64,000 bases of DNA from Prevotella sp. (lineage in GTDB: Bacteria > Bacteroidota > Bacteroidia > Bacteroidales > Bacteroidaceae): the NCBI GenBank assembly GCA_017474925.1, contig JAFVGN010000034.1:58576-122575 (forward strand). Direction: 5' to 3'. The translations under genes and the position numbers were made by a program. Shown piece after piece: positions 7,979-17,037 of the stretch. The notes beneath the pieces were generated by a model. The model was not told the DNA's origin, did no database searches, and worked only from the letters and a program-made list of their open reading frames with translations. Within the stretch, counting starts at the first letter, position 1. Each line of letters begins with the position of its first letter.

Positions 7979-8443
7979 ATGGCAAAACTTGTAATTAACT
8001 CGTATGACGAGTTTGCTGCCCATCTGGGCGAGGATTTAGGAAAGTCAGATTGGCTGGAGGTGACTCAGGAACGTATCAATCTGTTTGCTGATGCTACGCT
8101 TGACCACCAGTGGATACATGTCGACGTGGAGCGTGCCAAGGAAGAGAGCCCGTATAAGTCGACCATTGCACACGGCTACCTGACGTTGAGCCTGCTGCCC
8201 TACATGTGGGACCAGATTATCGAGGTGAACAACATCAAGATGCTTGTCAACTATGGGATGAATGACATGCGCTTCGGCCAGCCGGTCGTTACCGGCAGCC
8301 GTGTCAGACTGGTGACGAAGCTGCACAACATCCAGAACCTACGCGGCATCTGCAAGGCGGAAATTCAGTTCAGCATAGAGATTGAGGGACAGCGTAAGCC
8401 GGCATTGGAGGGTATAGCGTCGTTCCTCTACTACTTTAATTAG
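7979..8443 (+). CDS. MaoC-like (R)-specific enoyl-CoA hydratase
   Basis: A 154-residue single hot-dog domain. The hydratase-2 motif is visible in FADATLDHQWIHVD, with probable catalytic D42 and H47, followed by STIAHGYLTLSL. Such enzymes hydrate trans-2-enoyl thioesters; the physiological partner is unclear. The ATG at 7979 is used because a -7 promoter element TAATTTTG lies at 7938-7945 and would sit inside any longer frame. The gene ends tail to tail with an rRNA methyltransferase gene, overlapping by 4 bases. Confidence 0.85.
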   Translation: MAKLVINSYDEFAAHLGEDLGKSDWLEVTQERINLFADATLDHQWIHVDVERAKEESPYKSTIAHGYLTLSLLPYMWDQIIEVNNIKMLVNYGMNDMRFGQPVVTGSRVRLVTKLHNIQNLRGICKAEIQFSIEIEGQRKPALEGIASFLYYFN

Positions 8444-9264
8444 TCGGAATGTTCTGCACTTCGCTGGCGGACAGCCTCGAAGAGCAGGATGGCAGCACTG
8501 ACCGACACATTGAGCGAGTCGAGCCGGCCCAGCATCGGAATGCGGATATGGGCATCGGCAACCTGGCGCCATGTGTCGGTCAGTCCTGTTGACTCCGTAC
8601 CCATGATGATGGCTGTGCTTCGACGCATGTCGGTATCGTAATAGAGGTGGCTGTCTTGCAGTTGGGCTGTCAAGATCTGGATGCCGTGTGACTTCAGGAA
8701 CGCGATGCATTGCTCCGATGAGCATGCCACGCAGGGTACAGTGAAGATGGCTCCGATGCTGCTGCGGATGAGGTTGGGATTGTAGAGGTCGGTCAGCGGG
8801 TCGCAGACGATAACGGCATCGGCATGTGCAGCATCAGCCGTGCGCAGGACGGCACCGAGGTTGCCTGGCTTCTCGACGCTTTCGAGGACGACGATAACGG
8901 GGTTGTCAGGCAGTTGCAGACCGTCGAGAGTATGCGGCTTGGCATGAACCACCGCCAATAGGCCTTCTGTAGTGCCGCGGTAGGCCATCTTTTCATAAAC
9001 AGCTGTCGTGACGTTGAAAAGGGGAACAGTTTTGTCCTTCAGTACCGAATCAAGCAATCTGTTCGCTTGATTCTGCTGATTTACGAAGAGTTCCGGACAA
9101 TAGTAGAGGCTGTCGAGCTGGTAGCCGGCTTCAAGACAGTGCTCTGTCTCGCGCTGTCCTTCCACTACGAAAAGACCAGTCTTTCGACGTTCGGACGACT
9201 TCTGCTGGAGCAGCACCAACTTCTTCACCCTGGGGTTTTGTACGCTTGATATGGGTATAGCCAT
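8440..9264 (-). CDS. SpoU/TrmH-family RNA 2'-O-methyltransferase
   Basis: A 274-residue SPOUT enzyme. It has an N-terminal substrate-binding domain (residues 1-95, beginning ISSVQNPRVKKL) and a knotted catalytic domain with the three family motifs: EKPGNLGAVLRTADAA, IIMGTESTGL and IRIPMLGRLDSLNVSVSAA. It uses S-adenosylmethionine to methylate a ribose in rRNA or tRNA; the exact site cannot be told from sequence. It is separated from the upstream secDF gene by a strong terminator. Confidence 0.88.
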   Translation of the reverse strand: MAIPISSVQNPRVKKLVLLQQKSSERRKTGLFVVEGQRETEHCLEAGYQLDSLYYCPELFVNQQNQANRLLDSVLKDKTVPLFNVTTAVYEKMAYRGTTEGLLAVVHAKPHTLDGLQLPDNPVIVVLESVEKPGNLGAVLRTADAAHADAVIVCDPLTDLYNPNLIRSSIGAIFTVPCVACSSEQCIAFLKSHGIQILTAQLQDSHLYYDTDMRRSTAIIMGTESTGLTDTWRQVADAHIRIPMLGRLDSLNVSVSAAILLFEAVRQRSAEHSD

Positions 9265-9288
9265 CGTGTCTTACTGAAGTTAGTAAAA

Positions 9289-9322
9289 ATAGCAGCCCGC
9301 TCACAGGCAGAGCAGGCTGCTA
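9289..9322 (-). terminator. rho-independent terminator after secDF
   Basis: On the minus strand AGCAGCC-T-GCTC pairs with GAGC-G-GGCTGCT around a 7-base loop, followed by ATTTTT. It lies between the secDF stop and the methyltransferase start. Confidence 0.85.
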
Positions 9323-9343
9323 TAATTATAATAGAATAATGTA

Positions 9344-12300
9344 TTAAGCCTTCTTTGCTTCCTCGGCCATGTCGGCTTCGCGGATGGTACGACCCATCAC
9401 CAGGAATGCCGTAGGAGCAGCGATGAACAGTGAAGACAGTGTACCAACAACAACACCCAGAATCATGGCGAACGAGAAGCTGCGGATAGAGTCACCACCG
9501 AGGATGAAGATACACAGCAGCACGATCAAGGTTGTCACAGAGGTGTTGATGGTACGGGCCAGCGTCTGGTTCAGTGAGTCGTTGAACAGCTGCTGGCGGT
9601 CGCGCTTGCCATAGAGCTGGAAGTTCTCACGGATACGGTCGAATACCACCACCTTATCGTTGATAGAGTAACCAATCACCGTCAAGATGGCACCAATGAA
9701 TACCTGGTCAATCTCCAGCGACATGGGAACGATACCCCACAGGGCTGAATACATGCCGATAACAACCAGTGCATCAAGTGCCAGTGCAATGGTGGCACCC
9801 GTAGAGTAAGCCACATTGCGGAAGCGCAGCAGGATGTAGAGGAAGATGGCAATCAGGGCGATGATGACGCTGATGATAGCGCCATAGGTGATGTCCTTAG
9901 CCACAGCAGGACCAACCTTGGCAGAACTGATGATAGAACCACCCTCACGAACATCGGGGTTCTTAAAGTCTTCAACCTTGGCCTGGCTGATGAAGCCACC
10001 CTTCTTCAATGCGTTGTAGAGAATGGTCTCAGCCTCGTCGTCGACGTTAGGATTGTTGGACTCGATATCCCAGTTGGTGCTGACACGGACAGTCTTTCCG
10101 TCGGTACCCAAAGCGATAACTGAGGTGTTGGCTTCCTTGCCGGCATTCTCGCCAACGGTATTGACGAAAGCACCAGTCAAAGCAACGCGAACCTGCTCAA
10201 CGGGAATCTCCTTGTCGAGTGTTATCACATAGTTACGACCACCAGTGAAGTCGATGCTCTGGCTCAGGCCACGAACACCAAACGAGATGCAGAACAGGAC
10301 AGCAAAGACAGCCCAGATAGTGAAGCTCTTCTTGTACATGCCCATGAAATTATAGTGGGCATTCTGCATGAGGTTCTTAGAATAACCAGTGACAAAGGTC
10401 AGGTTGAGCCACTTGTCCTTCTTCAGACGGTTCTCGTAAACCAGGCGAGTCAGGAACACAGCAGTGAAGAACGAGCAGAAGATACCGATGATCCAAGTGG
10501 TAGCGAAGCCCTTGACAGGACCTGTACCGAAGAACAACAGGATGAAGCCCGTAATCAATGAGGTGACGTTAGAGTCGAAGATGGCCGAGAATGCATTTGA
10601 GTAACCCTTCTGCAGAGCCTCCTTCAAGCCCAGTCCGCGCTTCAGCTCCTCCTTGATACGCTCGTATATCAGCACATTGGCGTCAACAGCGGTACCTAAG
10701 GTCAGTACGATACCAGCAATACCAGGCATCGTCAGTGCAGCTTGGAACGAGGTCAGAATACCCAGGGTGAAGAACAGGTTGAACAGCAGGGCGATATCTG
10801 CCAGAATGCCAGGGATGAAGCCATACAGCATAATCATGTAGACCATCAGCAGCACAAATGCAACGATGAAAGAAATGACACCCTGACGGATAGACTGGGC
10901 ACCGAGTGAAGGACCTACAACCTCCTCCTGTACAATACGGGTAGGAGCCGGCATCTTACCTGAGTTCAGCGTATTGGCCAAGTCCTTGGTGTCCTCGATG
11001 GTGAAGTTACCAGTAATCTGCGAGTTACCACCGTCAATCTGAGAAAGGATACGCGGAGCACTGTACACAGCGTCGTCAAGTACGATGGCAACGCCACGGC
11101 CGATGTTCTGCTTGGTTATCTGGCTCCAACGGCGTGCACCGTCAGAATTCATCTGCATGGAAACAGAGGGGTGACCCATCTGGTCGAAGTCGTCCTTGGA
11201 AGAGGTGATGACGTCACCCTCCAGAGGAGCACGGCCGCTGGGTTCAGTAATCTTCAGTGCATAGAGAGCAAAGACATCGCCGCGGGTGTTCTCGCCACCG
11301 AAATCCTCGGCCTTGGCACCCCAGCGCAGCTTGCACTCAGCAGGCAGAACCTGGCGGGCAATGTCGCTGTAGATGACCTTGTTGATGTCCGCAGTATCGC
11401 GTGCATTGGCATATCCGACGATAGCCAGGCCCTGGGGAACGGGCTGCAAAAGAGCGAACAGGGGGTTCATCTGCTTAGCCAGTTTCTTCTCGGCACTGTC
11501 GGCCTTCTTGTCTTTCTTGGCTAATTTTGAGGCCAGCAGGGCAGCATTGGCAGCGTTGGCTGCGCTGTCAGCGGCAGCTGTGGCCGTAGTGTCTGCAGCA
11601 GCAACTGTCTCAGCAGCGGCAACAGCCGTTGTATCGGCAGCAGCAGAAGCATCGCCACCTAGAGCAGCATACTTCTGGTTGAGCTGAGCCAGCAGCGGAT
11701 AGATTTCCTGAGAATTATAGGTCTCCCAGAACTCCAGGTTGGCAGAACCCTGAAGAAGCTTACGAACACGCTCGGGCTCCTTGATACCAGGCATCTCGAC
11801 CATGATACGGCCAGACTGGCCTTCGAGCTTCTGGATGTTGGGCTGGACAACGCCAAACTTATCGATACGGTTGCGAACAACGTTGAATGAGTTGTCAACA
11901 GCCGACTGAACTTCTGCACGAAGGGCGCTCTCTACCTCAGAGTCGGTAGAATTGGTGCTTACCTTGCCCTTCATTTGTTGGGTAGCAAAGATGGCTGCCA
12001 GGGGACGGCCGTTTGCGTTCTGTTTCCAATACTTGATGAACAGGGAGATAAAGTCATCCTGACTGGTCTCCTCTTCCTTCTTTGCCTGCTCCATTGACTT
12101 CTTGTAGGTAGCATCGGTCTTGTGGTCTGCAAGCACGTCGATGACGTCAGGTACAGAAACCTCAAGAATAACGTTCATACCGCCCTTCAGGTCAAGACCC
12201 AGGCCAATCTCCATCTCACGGCACTGCTTGAAAGAATAGATTCCGCAGTACACCTTCTCGTTCATGATTGAGTCGAGGTACTCCTGACCTGCCTCTTCGC

Positions 12301-12415
12301 CCATGGCAGCAGCCTTACTTTCGTAGTGGCGTGTCACAAACGAGAAGGAAAGGTAGAAGCAGCAAACGAGAATCAAAACGATTGCGATAAATTTTACAAT
12401 TCCTTTGTTTTGCAT
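9344..12415 (-). CDS. secDF: fused protein translocase subunit SecDF
   Basis: A 1023-residue fusion of SecD and SecF, the proton-driven Sec accessory complex that pulls proteins across the inner membrane. The SecD half has a first membrane segment at residues 8-27, the GLDLKGGMNVILEV motif at 73-86 and a large periplasmic domain with five more helices; the SecF half begins near residue 650 with the IDFTGGRNYVI motif. Fused SecDF is normal in Bacteroidetes. Residues about 254-314 are an Ala/Thr/Asp-rich then Lys-rich low-complexity insert in the first periplasmic domain. A -7 element TATATTTG lies at 12463-12470, and a strong terminator follows. Confidence 0.96.
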   Translation of the reverse strand: MQNKGIVKFIAIVLILVCCFYLSFSFVTRHYESKAAAMGEEAGQEYLDSIMNEKVYCGIYSFKQCREMEIGLGLDLKGGMNVILEVSVPDVIDVLADHKTDATYKKSMEQAKKEEETSQDDFISLFIKYWKQNANGRPLAAIFATQQMKGKVSTNSTDSEVESALRAEVQSAVDNSFNVVRNRIDKFGVVQPNIQKLEGQSGRIMVEMPGIKEPERVRKLLQGSANLEFWETYNSQEIYPLLAQLNQKYAALGGDASAAADTTAVAAAETVAAADTTATAAADSAANAANAALLASKLAKKDKKADSAEKKLAKQMNPLFALLQPVPQGLAIVGYANARDTADINKVIYSDIARQVLPAECKLRWGAKAEDFGGENTRGDVFALYALKITEPSGRAPLEGDVITSSKDDFDQMGHPSVSMQMNSDGARRWSQITKQNIGRGVAIVLDDAVYSAPRILSQIDGGNSQITGNFTIEDTKDLANTLNSGKMPAPTRIVQEEVVGPSLGAQSIRQGVISFIVAFVLLMVYMIMLYGFIPGILADIALLFNLFFTLGILTSFQAALTMPGIAGIVLTLGTAVDANVLIYERIKEELKRGLGLKEALQKGYSNAFSAIFDSNVTSLITGFILLFFGTGPVKGFATTWIIGIFCSFFTAVFLTRLVYENRLKKDKWLNLTFVTGYSKNLMQNAHYNFMGMYKKSFTIWAVFAVLFCISFGVRGLSQSIDFTGGRNYVITLDKEIPVEQVRVALTGAFVNTVGENAGKEANTSVIALGTDGKTVRVSTNWDIESNNPNVDDEAETILYNALKKGGFISQAKVEDFKNPDVREGGSIISSAKVGPAVAKDITYGAIISVIIALIAIFLYILLRFRNVAYSTGATIALALDALVVIGMYSALWGIVPMSLEIDQVFIGAILTVIGYSINDKVVVFDRIRENFQLYGKRDRQQLFNDSLNQTLARTINTSVTTLIVLLCIFILGGDSIRSFSFAMILGVVVGTLSSLFIAAPTAFLVMGRTIREADMAEEAKKA

Positions 12416-12495
12416 TTTGTTTTTTTTATTATTTTAATTTATGATTTTGCTTTTTTAGCCTGCAAATATACAGTTTTTTCTCCATATACCGAAAT

Positions 12496-13614
12496 TTATT
12501 GAGAATTTTCGCTCGTTTTTTGTTCTTTTTGCCTGATTTTCAGCCAACAAATTAACGGATTGTGGTCACTGGCATCCATTTTGCTGTCAATTTTGCAATT
12601 ATAGGGCTGAAACTCTTTTGAGCAAAAAAGGTGGTCTATGCGAAACGAAAAAGCTTTCTGATTATATGACAAACCAAGTCCTCTTCCCGTCTCCTCAAAA
12701 CAGTCGGTCAGCACTTTTGACATAGCATGTCGGGAGTAGGAAATGGGATTGTCGTTGAAGTCGCCACAGACGATAACGGCATGCTGACTATGCTTTTTGA
12801 TGTATTGACAAACGACATCAATCTGGCTGCAGCGCTTCGCATTGGCCTCGGCCAGCTTGACCAACAACAACTTGGACTCTGCACGGGCAGAATCGCTATT
12901 CATCTTGCCATGTAATATTTGCCGGTAATGCTGACGGTCGTCCTGATTTAGGTGACAACTCTCGAAATGGTTGTTGACAACAATTACCGTGTCGCCATTG
13001 ACATCAAGCCACCATGCTACACTGCCATTGGTCTCTGAGGGGTATTCAATGCGTTCACGTCTGAGGATGGGAAAGCGGGTGTGGATGCCCAAATTGTTAA
13101 AGCAGGTAGATGTTTTGACCAATACGACAGTATCGTTGTAAGCATACGTCTTGGAATATTCCTTGAAAACGTAACGCCTCCAAGTATCTACATCTTCCTG
13201 CAAGCAGACGATGTCGGCCTGTTCGTCGCGAAGATAATCGCAGACGGCCTTGAAACCGTCCTCGTACTTGTAATTGCCCCCATAGGCACAAACGTTATAG
13301 GAGATGATTTTCAGGGCGTCCTGTGGTATGTCCTGAGTGGGATTCACGGGCATGTATATACTGATAGGAACATACGCGAGGAAAAAACCCGCTATAGGAA
13401 TCCATATCATGCGCCACTTGAAAACCACCCAGAAGAAAAGAAACAGCAGATTGATGAGCAGCAGCAAAGGAAACGCCATGCCTATAGTGGAAAGGACAGG
13501 ATGGTCGGCAGGGTAGAAATGGTCGCTAAACCCCGCCAGCAACATCACAATGACTGTGGCGATGTTAGCACCACCAATCAGCTGGATGGTCAATCTCTTT
13601 AATTTCTTAATCAC
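12496..13614 (-). CDS. membrane-anchored endonuclease/exonuclease/phosphatase family protein
   Basis: A 372-residue protein with three N-terminal membrane segments (about residues 14-34, 42-64 and 69-90) and a C-terminal EEP catalytic domain. Motifs visible are IISYNVCAYGG, CLQEDVDTW (metal-binding Glu), NNHFES, CGDFNDNP and SDHNPLICWL. The family cleaves phosphodiesters in nucleic acids or lipids, and the substrate is unknown. The start overlaps the rhomboid stop by 4 bases (ATGA), so the two are translationally coupled. Confidence 0.85.
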   Translation of the reverse strand: MIKKLKRLTIQLIGGANIATVIVMLLAGFSDHFYPADHPVLSTIGMAFPLLLLINLLFLFFWVVFKWRMIWIPIAGFFLAYVPISIYMPVNPTQDIPQDALKIISYNVCAYGGNYKYEDGFKAVCDYLRDEQADIVCLQEDVDTWRRYVFKEYSKTYAYNDTVVLVKTSTCFNNLGIHTRFPILRRERIEYPSETNGSVAWWLDVNGDTVIVVNNHFESCHLNQDDRQHYRQILHGKMNSDSARAESKLLLVKLAEANAKRCSQIDVVCQYIKKHSQHAVIVCGDFNDNPISYSRHAMSKVLTDCFEETGRGLGLSYNQKAFSFRIDHLFCSKEFQPYNCKIDSKMDASDHNPLICWLKIRQKEQKTSENSQ

Positions 13615-14531
13615 GATTCGCGGCTCTGGTCAAACAATTTCTGTTTCTCCTCTTTTGTCAGACTGTCATAGCCGCTTTTGCGTATTTTGTCGAGAATGGC
13701 ATCAATCTCTTCCTGATTCTTGTGTTTACGGGCGTTGTATTCCTCGTCACTCTCGAATCGTGAGTTGGTATGTTCTGCCTTCATGTGGCTTTGCTGCTGA
13801 CGTTGTTCGTAGCGACGTTTCATGTTGTCGAAAAATTCCTGTCCACGGTTACGTCCAAAATGCTGACTGGAGTCTGGGTGTTTCTGCCAATAGCGTATGA
13901 GCAGGAATCCGAACAGCATTCCTCCTAGGTGAGCCATATGGGCTACACCGTCGCCTGGGGCACTCATGGCAGAGAACAACTCAATGGCAATATAGCCTAT
14001 TACCAGCCATTTGGCCTTGATGGGAAATGGGAATGGGATGATGAAGAGCCGCTCGTTGGGGAAAATCATGCCGAAGGCTAACAAGATAGCATAGACTGCA
14101 CCCGAAGCTCCAATGGTAGTCCAAAGGTTGATATAGGCATCCGTCGACAGTTGTACACCACCAGCATTGACATACTGGTAGGCGGCAATATCTTCCACCA
14201 TGTAGTTGGCATACTGTACTATTTCTTGAACAAAACCAGCTCCTATGCCACATACAATGTAATAAAAAAGGAATTTCTTCGGACCCCATACGCGTTCGAT
14301 TACACTACCGAACATCCACAAGGCGAACATATTAAAGAAAATATGTGTCAAACCGCCATGCAGAAACATGTAGGTAACAAACTGATAGACATGGAAATCG
14401 CTGGCTAAGAAGAAATGCAAACCTAATAGCGAAGTCAGGTCAATACCCCGCAATTGCAAAACCCATGTCGCTATGAATGCCAGGAAATTGACAATCAGCA
14501 GATTCTTGGTCACGACCGGCATATTATTCAT
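13611..14531 (-). CDS. rhomboid family intramembrane serine protease
   Basis: A 306-residue polytopic protease. The catalytic Ser lies in TIGASGAVYAI, the catalytic His in AHMAHLGGMLFGFLL, and the family motif FNMFALWMFG is present. Six or so membrane segments fill residues 8-215, and the last 85 residues form a charged cytoplasmic tail. It cleaves membrane proteins within the bilayer. A second in-frame ATG three codons later (MPVV) is an alternative start. It heads a two-gene unit with the EEP protein and is divergent from the HU gene. Confidence 0.92.
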   Translation of the reverse strand: MNNMPVVTKNLLIVNFLAFIATWVLQLRGIDLTSLLGLHFFLASDFHVYQFVTYMFLHGGLTHIFFNMFALWMFGSVIERVWGPKKFLFYYIVCGIGAGFVQEIVQYANYMVEDIAAYQYVNAGGVQLSTDAYINLWTTIGASGAVYAILLAFGMIFPNERLFIIPFPFPIKAKWLVIGYIAIELFSAMSAPGDGVAHMAHLGGMLFGFLLIRYWQKHPDSSQHFGRNRGQEFFDNMKRRYEQRQQQSHMKAEHTNSRFESDEEYNARKHKNQEEIDAILDKIRKSGYDSLTKEEKQKLFDQSRES

Positions 14532-14687
14532 ATTCTCTAATTGATTATATTTCTACTATTTACAAACTCAATGACTGTCTTCTTTTATTTTCGTGCGCAA
14601 AATTACGAAAAATATCCGTTTCCGAGTACAAAAATAGGGTAATACACACTTTTTTTTATGAAAATAGTCATTTTTTTCCATTTTTTG

Positions 14688-14718
14688 TTTGTTTTTTAAA
14701 TACTTTACCCTATATTTG
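14688..14718 (+). promoter_or_regulatory. promoter of HU gene
   Basis: TTTG at 14688-14691, a 19-base spacer, then TATATTTG at 14711-14718. The preceding 70 bases are very AT-rich with several T-tracts, as expected upstream of a strongly expressed gene. Confidence 0.75.
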
Positions 14719-14771
14719 CGCAAGAAAAATACTTAAACTATTTATAATTTCACATTTAAAACAACAAGATT

Positions 14772-15044
14772 ATGAACAAAACAGAATTAATTGATCAGAT
14801 TGCAGCAGGTGCTGGTCTGACAAAGGTTGACGCAAAGAAAGCTCTTGATGCTACTGTAGCAGCTATTATCGATGCTCTTAAGAAGGGTGACAAGGTTCAG
14901 CTGGTTGGCTTCGGTACTTTTGCAGTATCAGAAAAGCCCGCTCGTGAAGGTATCAACCCCGCTACCAAGCAGAAGATTCAGATTGCAGCCAAGAAAGTTG
15001 CCAAGTTCAAGGCTGGTGCAGAGCTTGCAGACGCTGTTAAATAA
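14772..15044 (+). CDS. HU family DNA-binding protein
   Basis: A 90-residue histone-like protein of standard length: N-terminal dimerisation helices (NKTELIDQIAAGAGLTK), the KGDKVQLVGFGTFAV strand region, and the DNA-contacting arm containing the RxGxNPxT-type motif REGINPATKQ. It compacts and bends DNA as a homo- or heterodimer. It is monocistronic, with its own promoter and a strong terminator shared with the convergent dehydrogenase gene. Confidence 0.96.
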   Translation: MNKTELIDQIAAGAGLTKVDAKKALDATVAAIIDALKKGDKVQLVGFGTFAVSEKPAREGINPATKQKIQIAAKKVAKFKAGAELADAVK

Positions 15045-15068
15045 CTCAACTTGTTAATAAAAAGTCAA

Positions 15069-15103
15069 AAAGAGGCTTCCCAATGAAAAGGAAGCCTCTT
15101 TTG
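15069..15103. terminator. bidirectional terminator between HU and SDR genes
   Basis: AAAGAGGCTTCC (15069-15080) pairs perfectly with GGAAGCCTCTTT (15090-15101) around a 9-base loop, with A-rich and T-rich flanks that serve both converging genes. Confidence 0.9.
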
Positions 15104-15124
15104 GTATTTGTTTGTTGTTCCGTT

Positions 15125-15928
15125 TTACTTCGGCTGCTTGCCAATGTAGGCCAGGATGCCACCATCAACATACAATACGTGGCCATTGACGGCGTCAGAA
15201 GCGTGAGAAGCCAGGAAGACAGCAGGACCGCCCAACTCAGAAGGATCGAGCCAGCGGCCGGCAGGTGTCTTGGCGCAGATGAACGAATCGAAGGGATGAC
15301 GGCTGCCGTCAGGCTGACGCTCACGAAGGGGAGCGGTCTGGGGAGTGGCGATGTAGCCTGGGCCAATGCCGTTACACTGGATGTTGTACTCTCCGTACTC
15401 CGAGCAGATGTTGCGGGTGAGCATCTTCAAGCCACCCTTGGCGGCAGCGTAGGCTGACACGGTCTCGCGTCCCAGTTCGGACATCATGGAGCAGATATTG
15501 ATGATCTTGCCCTCGCGACGCTCCATCATTTCAGGAATAACTGCTGCGCTGACAATATAGGGAGCTACCAAGTCGACATCGATAACCTGCTGGAACTCCT
15601 GACGCTTCATCTCGTGCATGGGGATGCGCTTGATGATGCCTGCATTGTTGACAAGGATGTCAATCTGACCGACCTCTGCATGAATCTTCTCAACAAGTGC
15701 CTTCACTGCCACCTCGTCGGTCACGTCGCAGACATAGCCCTTGACGTTCTCGATGCCTGCCTCTTTATAGTTGGCAAGGCCACGTTCCAAAGCGGTCTCG
15801 TTAATGTCGTTGAAGATAATGGTCTTAATACCTGCAGCTACAAATGCCTTTGCAATGTTGAAGCCAATACCATAAGAAGCGCCGGTAATCCACGCATTCT
15901 TACCTTCCAATGAAAATAGATTTGCCAT
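15125..15928 (-). CDS. SDR oxidoreductase, gluconate 5-dehydrogenase-like
   Basis: A 267-residue short-chain dehydrogenase. The cofactor motif is TGASYGIGFNIAKAF (residues 15-29), the structural motif NNAGI follows, and the catalytic residues lie in the SAYAAAKGG stretch (YxxxK). The C-terminus PAVFLASHASDAVNGHVLYVDGG is typical of classical SDRs. Closest in feel to gluconate 5-dehydrogenase or 2-keto-3-deoxygluconate dehydrogenase (KduD) used in uronate and gluconate metabolism. No sugar-pathway neighbours confirm the substrate. Confidence 0.82.
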   Translation of the reverse strand: MANLFSLEGKNAWITGASYGIGFNIAKAFVAAGIKTIIFNDINETALERGLANYKEAGIENVKGYVCDVTDEVAVKALVEKIHAEVGQIDILVNNAGIIKRIPMHEMKRQEFQQVIDVDLVAPYIVSAAVIPEMMERREGKIINICSMMSELGRETVSAYAAAKGGLKMLTRNICSEYGEYNIQCNGIGPGYIATPQTAPLRERQPDGSRHPFDSFICAKTPAGRWLDPSELGGPAVFLASHASDAVNGHVLYVDGGILAYIGKQPK

Positions 15929-16032
15929 AATTAGTTTGTTTTATTCTTTTAAAACGGTTAATACTTTGCAAAGATAGCAATTCTTTTCCGAATTGCCATC
16001 CTTTTTCAGTACGATTTAAAATAGATTAATAT

Positions 16033-16905
16033 TTAGCCCAGATACTTCATCAGCATTCTGGCATAGCCGCTTTCGCGTAACTTGGCTATGCTCTTTTCGC
16101 GAATCTGGCGAACGCGCTCACGGGTAAGCCCCATCTCGGTACCAATCTCTTCCAGGCCTTTCTCCTGGCAACCAATGCCAAAGCACTCTTTTACGATGCG
16201 CAGCTCACGGTCCTTCAGCACCCTGCGCAGAACGGTGTCAAGGTCGGAAGTCAGCGACTGATAGTCAACTTGCTTGTCTGTCCTGGTCTCATCGCCAGAT
16301 GACAGCAGGTCGCTCATCGTGTTGTCGTCGTCATCGCCAAAGGGGGCGTCAATGCTCATGTGGTGTGCGTCAGCCTTGATGGCCTGCTCAATCTTTTCGC
16401 TCTCCACACCCGTCAGTTCTTCCAGTTCGATATTGGAAGGACGGCGTCCGTGCTCCTGCTCAAAGCTGTTGATGGTCTGGTTGATCTTGCTGAGTGCTCC
16501 CGTCTGGTTCAGTGGCAGACGCACAATGCGGCTTTGCTCGGCAATGGCCTGAAGGATGCTTTGGCGAATCCACCATACTGCATAGGAAATGAATTTGAAA
16601 CCTCGGGTCTCATCAAATTTCTCTGCTGCCTTGATCAGTCCGATGTTGCCTTCGTCTATCAAGTCTGTCAGAGACAAGCCCTGATGCTGGTATTGCTTGG
16701 CTACGGAAACCACAAATCTCAGGTTGGCACTTACCAGCTTTTCCCTGGCTTCCTCAGCCTCGCGACCACCATGACGGATGGTCTGGGCCAGCTCTATCTC
16801 TTCGTCAATGCTGATGAGCGGTGCACGGCCTATCTCCACCAGATATTTGTCCAGTGCCTCGCTCGAGCGATTGGTGATACTTTTCTGAATTTTAAGCTGT
16901 CTCAT
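16033..16905 (-). CDS. rpoD: primary RNA polymerase sigma factor (Bacteroidetes type)
   Basis: A 290-residue sigma-70 factor of the short Bacteroidetes sort that lacks a long region 1.1. Region 1.2 is DKYLVEIGRAPLIS, region 2 contains NLRFVVSVAKQYQ, DLIDEGNIGLIKAAEKFD and the -10-binding FISYAVWWIRQSI, region 3 follows, and region 4.2 is GLTRERVRQIREKSIAKLR. It should recognise the TTTG/TAnnTTTG promoters seen throughout this window. A -7 element TAATTTTG lies about 50 bases upstream. Confidence 0.95.
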   Translation of the reverse strand: MRQLKIQKSITNRSSEALDKYLVEIGRAPLISIDEEIELAQTIRHGGREAEEAREKLVSANLRFVVSVAKQYQHQGLSLTDLIDEGNIGLIKAAEKFDETRGFKFISYAVWWIRQSILQAIAEQSRIVRLPLNQTGALSKINQTINSFEQEHGRRPSNIELEELTGVESEKIEQAIKADAHHMSIDAPFGDDDDNTMSDLLSSGDETRTDKQVDYQSLTSDLDTVLRRVLKDRELRIVKECFGIGCQEKGLEEIGTEMGLTRERVRQIREKSIAKLRESGYARMLMKYLG

Positions 16906-17037
16906 ATACAGTCTTTACCTTATATTATACCCCTTAACTTTTCGTAAAAGGCGTGCAAAATTAGCAAAACGCTGGCAATTTCAGCAAGAATGACGTAATA
17001 ATTAACATCTTTTATACATTGACGTTGGGCTGGGACT

